6,586 nt of DNA, taken from assembly GCA_937925895.1 (NCBI GenBank), contig CALANC010000453.1, positions 1 to 6,586 of the forward strand, in the 5' to 3' direction. The stretch is from an uncultured Desulfobacterales bacterium (GTDB lineage: Bacteria; Desulfobacterota; Desulfobacteria; Desulfobacterales; UBA11574). Below are positions 1 through 5,999 of the stretch, piece after piece (positions within the stretch are counted from its first letter, which is position 1; each line of letters begins with the position of its first letter). The translations under genes were made by a program, and so were the position numbers. Below the pieces are notes generated by a model that worked only from the letters and a program-made list of their open reading frames with translations, was not told the DNA's origin and did no database searches.

Positions 1-796
1 CGGCTTCGAGGTAGAATATAAAAGCAATCACTCACCGCTTACTATTGCAGACAAGTGTTCTCACGAAATAATTGTTGCTCATCTTGCTGATCAAACAAAT
101 CATCCGTTAGGAGCACTTCCGGTCTTAAGTGAGGAAGGTAAAAACATACCCTTTAAAGAAAGAAATAAATGGGAATATTTTTGGCTGGTTGACCCTTTAG
201 ACGGAACAAAAGAATTTATCAAAAGAAACGGTGAATTTACTGTAAATATCGCTTTGATAAATCATAGCAGGCCCGTTCTTGGGGTTATCTTTGTACCGGA
301 TAAAAACGTTTTGTATTTTGCCGTTGAGAGACTTGGTGCTTATAAATGCAGTAGCAGTGATATAATTGCGTCGATCAGTGATTCGACTTCAATGAAGAAA
401 AAAGATGAATTGCTCCGGATAATCCTCGACGGCTCTAGTAAATTGCCTCTTCATGATTCTTTATCTACACCCCCCGGTTCGCCAAAAACCATCGTCGGCA
501 GTCGCTCTCACCCAACAAAAGAACTTCTCGAATATGTAGAAACTATGAGAAAGAAATATGGCCGGATACGGTTCATGTCAGCCGGCAGCTCTTTAAAGCT
601 ATGCATGGTGGCTGAAGGAAAAGCAGACATATATCCCCGACTGGGTCCTACAATGGAATGGGACACTGCCGCCGGTCAGGCCATTGTGGAACAAGCCCAT
701 GGGAGCGTATTGAATTCAGATACGGATGAATCCTTGCAATACAACAAAAAAAACCTTGTGAATCCGTGGTTTATTGTTAGAAGGAAATCTGTTTAA
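1..796 (+). CDS. cysQ: 3'(2'),5'-bisphosphate nucleotidase CysQ (5' partial)
   Basis: CysQ removes a phosphate from 3'-phosphoadenosine 5'-phosphate (PAP), the by-product of PAPS use, giving AMP; it belongs to the Mg2+-dependent, Li+-sensitive inositol-monophosphatase superfamily. The reading frame is open from the left edge (first whole codon at base 2) and ends at TAA 794-796, so 264 residues are visible and roughly 20-25 N-terminal residues are missing. Counting from base 2, visible motifs are SPLTIAD (11-17), LSEEG (42-46), the metal-binding DPLDGT (64-69, Asp64 and Asp67), then KEFIKRNGEFTVNIAL, GSSLK, and WDTAAG with the third metal Asp at 221. These closely match E. coli CysQ. A hydrophilic stretch between the middle of the protein and the SRSH motif is about 30 residues longer than in E. 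coli. A TTG at 254 is an internal Leu codon, not a start. No neighbouring sulfur-assimilation gene is visible. Confidence 0.95.
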   Translation, partial: GFEVEYKSNHSPLTIADKCSHEIIVAHLADQTNHPLGALPVLSEEGKNIPFKERNKWEYFWLVDPLDGTKEFIKRNGEFTVNIALINHSRPVLGVIFVPDKNVLYFAVERLGAYKCSSSDIIASISDSTSMKKKDELLRIILDGSSKLPLHDSLSTPPGSPKTIVGSRSHPTKELLEYVETMRKKYGRIRFMSAGSSLKLCMVAEGKADIYPRLGPTMEWDTAAGQAIVEQAHGSVLNSDTDESLQYNKKNLVNPWFIVRRKSV

Positions 797-809
797 ACCT
801 TATTAGCAA

Positions 810-864
810 GGGTATCTCACCCGCGTTTCAGGAAGACTTAAAATCCTTAAGTATTGCTATACCC
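810..864. repeat. Nested inverted repeats downstream of cysQ
   Basis: A perfect 6 bp inverted repeat, ACTTAA (836-841) and TTAAGT (847-852), has a 5-base loop. It lies inside an outer pair, GGGTAT (810-815) and ATACCC (859-864). On RNA this could fold as a two-tier structure just after the cysQ stop. There is no T-tract after it, so it is not a canonical Rho-independent terminator. It may protect the cysQ 3' end or may be chance. Confidence 0.3.
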
Positions 865-941
865 CCATTGTTACTTATGAAACTCAGGCAACCATTTCAT
901 AAGTTAAAAGGTTGTGTTGCTTTGATGAGGGGTATAAAACC

Positions 942-970
942 TTGATTTTAGCGATGAATCGGTGTATATT
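942..970 (+). promoter_or_regulatory. Predicted sigma70-type promoter of the cyclase gene
   Basis: TTGATT (942-947) and TATATT (965-970) are separated by exactly 17 bases, matching -35/-10 consensus closely. Transcription would start near 977, leaving a leader of about 50 nt before the ATG at 1027. A strong Shine-Dalgarno, GGGGAG at 1013-1018, lies 8 bases before that ATG and supports the chosen start. No CRP-like TGTGA-N6-TCACA palindrome is seen in the 797-1026 gap. Confidence 0.5.
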
Positions 971-1026
971 CTCGTTTCATGGTTTGCTGATAAATTTATG
1001 ACTGTACCCACAGGGGAGATCGTTTC

Positions 1027-3912
1027 ATGGAAAAAGATCCGAAAGATTTCCAGGTTGTCGAAAAAATCGGGCAATACCTTGAACTTGATTTTGAGACCCT
1101 CAATCAAGGCTTAGAATCGCAGCAGCAATTGGCCTTTAAAGGTATCAAAAAACTTCTTGGTGAAGTGTTGATGGATTTGAAAGCCATTACCCATGAAGAC
1201 CTGATGGAAGCCGTTCATCTTCAAAGGTTCGCGAGGTTAAAAATATCTGAATTGTTCGGAGATTTGAATGATGAAGACTTGGAGCATTTAAGTGAGTTGG
1301 TTCAGGAGCAAAACGTATCAGCCGGAGAGATATTTATCAATCAGGATACGTTTGGAGACTGTTTTTATTTAATGGTTACGGGCAAAGCTCAGGTCTTTCG
1401 GGTGGGAGATTATGATGAAGAAACAACTATAGATATAGTAGGACCTGGTGAATGTATTGGGGAAATGGGTTATTTTTCAGACGGTAAACGGTCCGCCTCG
1501 GTGAGAGCACTTGTTGATTCACAGGTTATCCGAATCAATTATACAGAATTAGGAAAGTCATTTGAGTTTGCTCCCACCATAGCAAGATATTTTCTTAATG
1601 TTTTGACCGGTCGGTTACGTGAATCGTCTATTCGATTTCAGGATACCATTCAAAAGAGCCGCGTGATCGAGAAATCCCTGGAGAATCTCCGCGATTTTCT
1701 CGACATGTCCGAAATCTTGACACTTCAAACGGGAATTGAAGGCTTAATTGATCGAACCGTTCTCACGGCCAGCAAGGTAATGAATGCTGATCGCGCTTCA
1801 CTTTTCTTAGTTGATGCCACAGCCGGGGAGCTTTGGTCAAAAGTGGCGGAAGGTGAGGAAAGCCGCGAGATTAGGATTTCCGTTGGAGAGGGTATTGCGG
1901 GATGGGTGGCAAAACACGATCAGGTGCTCAATATCCAGGATGCCTACGCTGACTCTCGCTTTAACCCCGATGTTGATAAACGCACCGGTTATCTTACCAA
2001 GTCCATATTATGCGGACCTATCAAAAGCTTTGCGGGAGAGGTTATCGGAGTTATTCAGGTTATCAATAAAAAGGGGCTGGCTGTTCCAGGAATACCAGAT
2101 GAAGGTTTTAACGATAGCGATGAAACTCTTTTCCGGGCATTTGCCTATCAGACGACCATTGCGGTAGAAAATTTCCGGCTTTATAAAAAGATTTTGTCCA
2201 ATCATGCAAAAATGGCCATCCTGTTGGATGTTGCGACCTCTTTGTCACAAACGCTTGATCTGGATACCCTCATCAATAACATTATTAATAAGGTGACCGA
2301 AATTCTTAATGCTGAGCGCAGCTCACTATTTCTTTTGGATCACAATACCCAAGAGTTATGGTCTAAAGTGGCCCTGGGAGCAGAAATTTCTGAGATTCGC
2401 TTTCCGTGTACCGAGGGACTGGCCGGGCATGTTGTCTCGACCGGCCAGGTGCTTAATATCAAAGATGCTTATGAAGATTCTCGTTTTAATCCAGCTGTAG
2501 ATAAAGAAACCGGTTTCAGGACCAAAAGTGTGATCTGTTCTCCTTTAACTAATAGAGAGGAAAAGTTTATCGGTGTCATACAGGTGATCAATAAAAAGGA
2601 GGGCATTTTTGACCGGGAAGATGAAAATCTTTTGCAAGCGCTTTCTTCTCAAACCGCTGTGGCTTTAGAGAACGCGCAGCTATATGAAATGACCTTGAAC
2701 ATGAAAAACTACCTGGAAAGTGTTCAAGAGAGTATCTCCAATAGTATAATCACTTTAGACAATGAATATCAGGTAGTGACGGCGAACCGTGCCGCCATTG
2801 TTCTTTTTCAGAAGGGATCAGATTCCATCCTCCAAGAAGATTTCCGGGAGATTTTAAGCGATGAAAATTTAGGGGTCATCAATCGCATCGACAGTGTCTA
2901 TACATCGCATAATGCCATCGCTGATTATGATGTAGAGATGGTGTTGGGTGATAACCGAAAACACTCTATGAATCTTAACTTTTTGCCGTTACTGGATCAT
3001 AAGAGTGAATACCAGGGCTTGGTTCTTGTCTTTGAGGACATCAGCCGGGAAAAGAGGATGAAGAGCACCCTAACTCGCTATATGGCCAAGGATATTGTGG
3101 ACAAGGTTTTAGACGACCCAAATAAACAGAATTTAGGTGGCGTCAGTGGTAAAGCCACTATTTTATTCTCTGATATACGAGGATTTACAGGACTGGCCGA
3201 GACTCTAACCGCAGAACAAACAGTAGAGATCCTCAATCAATACTTTGCAATTATGGTTGATGTTATCTTTCAAAATAAAGGTGTTTTAGACAAATATATT
3301 GGGGATGCCATCATGGCTGTCTTCGGCGTTCCTTATCCTCAAGATGACGATGCGGAGCGAGCAGTAATGACCGCCCTTCGGATGCAATCGGTTTTGGAAA
3401 ATTTTAACACTCACAGGAAAGCTTTGGGCCAGCAACCTATCGAAATCGGAATCGGCATATGCACGGGAGAAGTGATCTCCGGCAATATCGGTTCTGAAAA
3501 AAGAATGGATTTCACGGTTATTGGAGATGAGGTCAACATCTCATCACGTTTGGAAGGTCTTAACAAACAGTATGGTACTCATATTCTGATCAGTGACTCC
3601 ACGAATCAGGAAATAGCAGGCAAGTTTGTTACCAGAATGATCGACAATCTGATTGTAAAAGGAAAGTCTCAACCGGTTCAGATCTTTGAAGTATTAGGAG
3701 ATAGAGACTACATGCTTTCCGAGTCAGAAGCGTGTTTTTGCAGGGGGATGGAACATTATTATCAAAAAGAGTTTGAAGATGCTTGTGCTCTTTTCGAGAA
3801 AGGTGTAGCGGACGATCCTGCATGTCGCATCTATCTCACCCGATGCCAGGAACTTAAAAAACACCCGCCTTCCCCGGACTGGAATGGCATTTGGGTATCT
3901 CTAAAAAAGTAG
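1027..3912 (+). CDS. Class IIIb adenylyl cyclase with CNB-GAF-GAF-PAS sensor region
   Basis: A 961-residue, apparently soluble multi-domain cyclase predicted to make cAMP from ATP; no signal peptide or membrane segment is seen. Residues 1-70 are helical and hydrophilic, with a stretch at 42-66 resembling the GspE/MshEN N-terminal fold. A CNB domain (about 74-190) has the phosphate-binding cassette [10 protein letters not shown]...KRSAS, with Glu146 and Arg155 spaced as in PKA. GAF1 (about 236-390) carries NKXnFX3DE at N347/K348, F361, D365/E366. GAF2 (about 412-555) carries the same motif at N522/K523, F528, D532/E533. A PAS-like domain (about 562-675) precedes the linker [12 protein letters not shown]. 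The catalytic domain (about 705-890) has metal Asp716 (FSDIRGFT) and Asp760 (KYIGD), purine-selecting Lys756 and Thr830 (class IIIb, ATP), and Asn837/Arg841 of NISSRLE. A TPR-like tail (about 902-961) ends in [20 protein letters not shown]-cyclase is the layout of Anabaena CyaB1/CyaB2; the extra CNB is notable. ATP specificity and cyclic-nucleotide binding are inferred from motifs. Confidence 0.93.
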   Translation: MEKDPKDFQVVEKIGQYLELDFETLNQGLESQQQLAFKGIKKLLGEVLMDLKAITHEDLMEAVHLQRFARLKISELFGDLNDEDLEHLSELVQEQNVSAGEIFINQDTFGDCFYLMVTGKAQVFRVGDYDEETTIDIVGPGECIGEMGYFSDGKRSASVRALVDSQVIRINYTELGKSFEFAPTIARYFLNVLTGRLRESSIRFQDTIQKSRVIEKSLENLRDFLDMSEILTLQTGIEGLIDRTVLTASKVMNADRASLFLVDATAGELWSKVAEGEESREIRISVGEGIAGWVAKHDQVLNIQDAYADSRFNPDVDKRTGYLTKSILCGPIKSFAGEVIGVIQVINKKGLAVPGIPDEGFNDSDETLFRAFAYQTTIAVENFRLYKKILSNHAKMAILLDVATSLSQTLDLDTLINNIINKVTEILNAERSSLFLLDHNTQELWSKVALGAEISEIRFPCTEGLAGHVVSTGQVLNIKDAYEDSRFNPAVDKETGFRTKSVICSPLTNREEKFIGVIQVINKKEGIFDREDENLLQALSSQTAVALENAQLYEMTLNMKNYLESVQESISNSIITLDNEYQVVTANRAAIVLFQKGSDSILQEDFREILSDENLGVINRIDSVYTSHNAIADYDVEMVLGDNRKHSMNLNFLPLLDHKSEYQGLVLVFEDISREKRMKSTLTRYMAKDIVDKVLDDPNKQNLGGVSGKATILFSDIRGFTGLAETLTAEQTVEILNQYFAIMVDVIFQNKGVLDKYIGDAIMAVFGVPYPQDDDAERAVMTALRMQSVLENFNTHRKALGQQPIEIGIGICTGEVISGNIGSEKRMDFTVIGDEVNISSRLEGLNKQYGTHILISDSTNQEIAGKFVTRMIDNLIVKGKSQPVQIFEVLGDRDYMLSESEACFCRGMEHYYQKEFEDACALFEKGVADDPACRIYLTRCQELKKHPPSPDWNGIWVSLKK

Positions 3913-3944
3913 ATACTTAAGGGTGTAAGCCACCGGATATCTAC
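3909..3944. repeat. Hairpin between the cyclase stop and gmhA
   Basis: GTAGATA (3909-3915, overlapping the cyclase TAG) is the exact reverse complement of TATCTAC (3938-3944). Inside it GGTG (3922-3925) can pair with CACC (3931-3934) around a 5-base loop. On the plus strand no T-run follows, so it is not a plus-strand terminator. On the minus strand it is followed by six T (3903-3908), which looks terminator-like, but no minus-strand gene leads into it. It sits 14 bases before the gmhA start, where it could influence translation or mRNA processing. Confidence 0.45.
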
Positions 3945-3958
3945 AAAATTTCATCAAA

Positions 3959-4534
3959 ATGAAGAACATTGTTTTCGACATACTTCAAGACAGCGTAAAT
4001 GTTAAAGGTCAATTAATAAAAGGTAGTATAGATCTCATTGAAGAATGTGCGAACAAGCTCGCCGCTTGTATAACTTCAAACCATAAAATACTGATTTTTG
4101 GCAACGGGGGCAGTGCTGCAGATGCCCAGCATATCGCAGCCGAATTCGTTAATCGATTTCAGATTGAACGACCTCCGCTTGCTGCTTTGGCTTTAACTAC
4201 GGATACATCCATAATAACCAGCATCGGAAATGACTATCACTTTGACGACATATTCTCCAAACAGATAATAGCACTGGGAAAAAAGGATGATGTGGTCATA
4301 GGTATCAGTACCAGCGGCGGTTCTAAAAATGTAATCAAAGCCATCAATGAAGCAAAAAATATTGGTGCGTTTACCATTGGACTGACTGGCCGAGGAGGCG
4401 AACTGGCCAAGTGTGCCGACCTTGTATTTACAGTGCCATCAGATACGACGGCCAGAATTCAGGAAGCACATATCTTCCTTGGACATGTCTTGTGCGATCT
4501 GGTTGATCGGATACTTTTCCCTGAGAAATTTTAA
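3959..4534 (+). CDS. gmhA: Sedoheptulose-7-phosphate isomerase (phosphoheptose isomerase)
   Basis: GmhA converts sedoheptulose 7-phosphate to D-glycero-D-manno-heptose 7-phosphate, the first step of ADP-heptose synthesis for the LPS inner core; it is cytosolic and usually tetrameric. The 191-residue product is full length for the family and is a single SIS domain. Visible motifs are FGNGGSAADAQHIAAEF (48-63), the STSGGS phosphate-binding loop (117-122), and RIQEAH (166-171). His58, Glu62, Gln168 and His176 match in spacing the metal/catalytic set His61, Glu65, Gln172 and His180 of characterised GmhA. The retained Glu62 argues against the related replication factor DiaA, which lacks it. The ATG at 3959 is the only Met in the protein and gives a normal N-terminus, but no good Shine-Dalgarno precedes it; a hairpin ends 14 bases upstream. 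It lies 46 bp after the cyclase gene on the same strand, so co-transcription is possible. No other heptose gene is in view. Confidence 0.93.
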   Translation: MKNIVFDILQDSVNVKGQLIKGSIDLIEECANKLAACITSNHKILIFGNGGSAADAQHIAAEFVNRFQIERPPLAALALTTDTSIITSIGNDYHFDDIFSKQIIALGKKDDVVIGISTSGGSKNVIKAINEAKNIGAFTIGLTGRGGELAKCADLVFTVPSDTTARIQEAHIFLGHVLCDLVDRILFPEKF

Positions 4535-4583
4535 TTGATGTTTTCTTGACAATGTTCCCGATATTCTTCCTAATCACAATAAC

Positions 4584-4817
4584 ATGGTTTATAGATACTA
4601 TGAACCGGCCTTAAAAAAAGCGAAAATAGGTAAGACCAGATTTCACGATTTAAGGCACACATTTGCAAGCCTTATGATTGAACAAGGTGAAAATATAAAA
4701 TACATTCAGAAACAGCTCGGACATTCAAACCCCACAGTGACTTTGAACGTGTATGCACACCTGATAAATCCGATTAATCAAGAGGCAGCCCGAAGGCTGG
4801 AAAAAGCAATTTTTTAG
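4584..4817 (+). pseudogene. Tyrosine recombinase/integrase, C-terminal remnant
   Basis: The 77-residue frame is the C-terminal end of a phage-type tyrosine recombinase catalytic domain, a family usually about 350-400 residues long. Visible are FHDLRHTFAS with catalytic His21 and Arg24, QLGHSNPTVTL with His47, and the nucleophile Tyr57 in NVYAHL. The core-binding domain, the first catalytic Arg and the catalytic Lys are absent. The frame is open back to a TGA at 4536-4538, and integrase-like sequence seems to begin near 4560, so the 5' part was lost by deletion rather than by a frameshift here. No Shine-Dalgarno precedes the ATG at 4584. TAG at 4815-4817 ends this part, yet the same frame continues with sequence resembling the usual integrase tail. 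It points toward the 3' end of tRNA-Val, a classic integration target. It is very unlikely to be an active recombinase; a small expressed fragment cannot be excluded. Confidence 0.85.
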
Positions 4818-4921
4818 GCAACCGGTCACAAAATGGTCACAATTTCAAAAAAATCATATTTCAACTACCCCGTAAAACCTTATTCAAAAAGGCTTTACAA
4901 AGAGTGTTCGCCGGAAAAAGG
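4818..4921 (+). other. Integrase tail after the in-frame TAG, with short direct repeat
   Basis: After the TAG the integrase frame reads ATGHKMVTISKKS and stays open until 5015. The first dozen residues look like the ordinary basic C-terminal tail of this integrase family (a recollection of the family, not a search), while the rest is probably non-coding. The octamer GGTCACAA occurs twice, at 4824-4831 and 4835-4842, exactly 11 bases apart. No other gene is seen between the integrase remnant and the tRNA. Confidence 0.35.
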
Positions 4922-4961
4922 AAATAAAAATGGGATTACAACATATAGTAGCTGTAACCCC
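4922..4961 (-). terminator. Rho-independent terminator of the HU/IHF gene-tRNA-Val unit
   Basis: On the minus strand GGGGTTACA (4961-4953) pairs with TGTAATCCC (4940-4932). That is nine pairs including one G-T wobble, around a 12-base loop, followed directly by ATTTTTATTT (4931-4922). It lies 13 bases past the tRNA-Val 3' end. The wobble pairs only on the minus strand (it is A-C on the plus strand), which supports this orientation. Confidence 0.75.
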
Positions 4962-4974
4962 TTGATTTTACTAG

Positions 4975-5046
4975 TAGGCGGTACTGGATTTGAACCAGTG
5001 ACTTCTACCGTGTGAAGGTAGCACTCTCCCTCTGAGTTAACCGCCC
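4975..5046 (-). tRNA. tRNA-Val (anticodon CAC)
   Basis: The minus strand folds as a complete 72-nt cloverleaf. The acceptor GGGCGGT pairs with ACCGCCT (pair 1-72 is G-U), the D stem is ACTC/GAGT, and the anticodon stem CTACC/GGTAG carries loop TTCACAC, giving anticodon CAC, which reads GUG. The variable loop is AAGTC, the T arm ACTGG-TTCAAAT-CCAGT, and the discriminator base is A. The 3' CCA is not encoded and must be added enzymatically. It begins 7 bases after the stop codon of the HU/IHF gene, has no clear promoter of its own, and is followed by a terminator, so it is probably processed from a shared transcript. Its 3' half faces an integrase remnant. Confidence 0.95.
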
Positions 5047-5053
5047 ATTACAT

Positions 5054-5329
5054 TTATGAATCCACGATTTTCTTTAGTGTTTTACCGACTTTGAAAAAGG
5101 GCAATTTTTTGGCTTTGACATGAATATGGTCACCGGTTTTCGGATTTCGACCCAGGTAGGGTTTGTAGTGTTTTACCGTGAAACTGCCGAAACCTCTAAT
5201 TTCCACCCGATCACCTTTCACTAGTGTTTCTTTTAAGGCGTCAAAAAACGTATCAACAATTTTTTCAGCATCTTGTCTTTTAATGTCGATATTATCTTTT
5301 AATCTACTAATCAAATCCGACCTGTTCAT
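5054..5329 (-). CDS. HU/IHF-family DNA-bending protein, IhfB-like
   Basis: A 91-residue nucleoid-associated protein of normal length for the HU/IHF family, which works as a dimer to bend DNA in chromosome organisation, replication, transcription and site-specific recombination. Residues 1-40 form the helical dimerisation part. RVEIRGFGSF (41-50) is more typical of IHF beta subunits than of HU. The DNA-binding arm GRNPKTG (60-66) includes the intercalating Pro63, and FFKVGKTLK (78-86) closes the domain. Whether it pairs with an IHF alpha subunit or acts as a homodimer cannot be told here. The ATG at 5329 is preceded by the consensus Shine-Dalgarno AAGGAG (5340-5335) at 5-base spacing. It has its own predicted promoter and is followed after 7 bases by tRNA-Val. 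Confidence 0.92.
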   Translation of the reverse strand: MNRSDLISRLKDNIDIKRQDAEKIVDTFFDALKETLVKGDRVEIRGFGSFTVKHYKPYLGRNPKTGDHIHVKAKKLPFFKVGKTLKKIVDS

Positions 5330-5382
5330 GGGAACTCCTTGATGTATCGGAGCCTTTAAAAAAACGCCCCCAATAGCTCATA

Positions 5383-5412
5383 TTTATAGAGGGTTGGTTA
5401 CTTTTTAGTCAA
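5383..5412 (-). promoter_or_regulatory. Predicted sigma70-type promoter of the HU/IHF gene
   Basis: On the minus strand TTGACT (5412-5407) and TATAAA (5388-5383) are 18 bases apart, close to consensus. Initiation would fall near 5376, giving a leader of about 47 nt that holds a G5-C-G-T7 run (5371-5358) and the Shine-Dalgarno. It lies in the 121 bp gap after scpB, so the HU/IHF gene and tRNA-Val can be expressed independently of scpAB. Confidence 0.6.
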
Positions 5413-5450
5413 GTGTTTTTTATCTTTCTAAATTTATCCAGTCGGATGGT

Positions 5451-5999
5451 TCAGTGTTCGTTTGATTCTTCAGGTTGTGTTTTTTGAAGTGCTTCTATTT
5501 CCTGGGGTGACGGAAGGTCTTTCAGGTCTTTGAGGGCAAAAACTTCCAAAAATTGTCTTGTTGTTGCATAAATTAGAGGGCGGCCGGGTATTTCCTTTCG
5601 CCCCAAAACCCGAATCAGTTTTCGCTCAAGAAGCATTCGAAGGATACCACCACAGTCAACGCCACGCACATGTTCTATATCGCTTCGTATGATGGGCTGT
5701 TTGTAGGCGATAATTGCTAATGTTTCTATAGCAGCCTTGCTCAATCTCGGAGTTTTAGGTTGAATTAATCGTTTGATCCATTCTTTATATTTCAGCCGTG
5801 TACGTATTTGATACCCCCAGGCAACCTCGTGCAAAGTGAAGCCACCCTTACGGGCTTCATATTCTTCTGAAAGGGCGTTAAGGGCTTTTCGAATCTTTTT
5901 TCTTTCAGCATGTTGGAGGATATGGTGGATGCGGTCGATTGTGAGTGGTCCCTCAGCCACAAAGAGGAGACTTTCGATTATGTTTTTTAGGTCTTCCAT
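5451..5999 (-). CDS. scpB: Segregation and condensation protein B (ScpB)
   Basis: ScpB is the winged-helix (kite) subunit that dimerises on the ScpA kleisin and with SMC forms the bacterial condensin that organises and segregates the chromosome. The 182-residue length is normal. Residues 3-75 form the first winged helix (IIESLLFVAEGPLT; GGFTLHEVAWGYQIRT). The second holds the family signature LSKAAIETLAIIAYKQPI (86-103), RGVDCGGILRMLLERKLI (112-129) and GRKEIPGRPLIYATT (133-147). The tail from about 163 is polar and probably disordered. The ATG (5999-5997) shares one base with the scpA stop codon (TAATG), and no strong separate Shine-Dalgarno precedes it, which implies translational coupling to scpA. 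No convincing terminator hairpin is found downstream before the next promoter. Confidence 0.95.
   Translation of the reverse strand: MEDLKNIIESLLFVAEGPLTIDRIHHILQHAERKKIRKALNALSEEYEARKGGFTLHEVAWGYQIRTRLKYKEWIKRLIQPKTPRLSKAAIETLAIIAYKQPIIRSDIEHVRGVDCGGILRMLLERKLIRVLGRKEIPGRPLIYATTRQFLEVFALKDLKDLPSPQEIEALQKTQPEESNEH

Noticed and set aside
254..796. A shorter cysQ product starting at TTG 254
   Set aside because: The frame is open to the left edge and upstream residues carry essential CysQ motifs (SPLTIAD, LSEEG, DPLDGT), so TTG 254 is internal.
904..1107. Minus-strand 67-codon frame overlapping the cyclase start
   Set aside because: It overlaps the promoter, Shine-Dalgarno and first codons of the cyclase and has no recognisable protein features.
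3959..4534. DiaA (DnaA initiator-associating SIS protein) instead of GmhA
   Set aside because: The catalytic Glu62 and the His58/Gln168/His176 set are all present, as in GmhA, whereas DiaA lacks the catalytic Glu.
4546..4574. TTGACA before the integrase remnant as a promoter
   Set aside because: The -35 is perfect, but no acceptable -10 lies 16-18 bases downstream (CCTAAT at 17), and the gene it would serve is a fragment.
940..4970. Shared 11-mer CCTTGATTTTA at 940-950 and 4960-4970 as possible attachment-site copies
   Set aside because: It is short and AT-rich, does not extend into the tRNA sequence, and lies within a promoter at one end, so coincidence is the simplest reading.
4833..5015. 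Plus-strand open frame ending in GGTGFEPVTSTV
   Set aside because: The ending is the well-known artefact of translating a tRNA gene antisense, here tRNA-Val(CAC). Only the first dozen residues may be old integrase tail; it is not an independent gene.
5358..5371. G5-C-G followed by T7 on the minus strand, resembling the end of a terminator upstream of the HU/IHF gene
   Set aside because: No upstream stretch can pair with the G-run to form a stem, and it falls within the predicted leader of an expressed gene.
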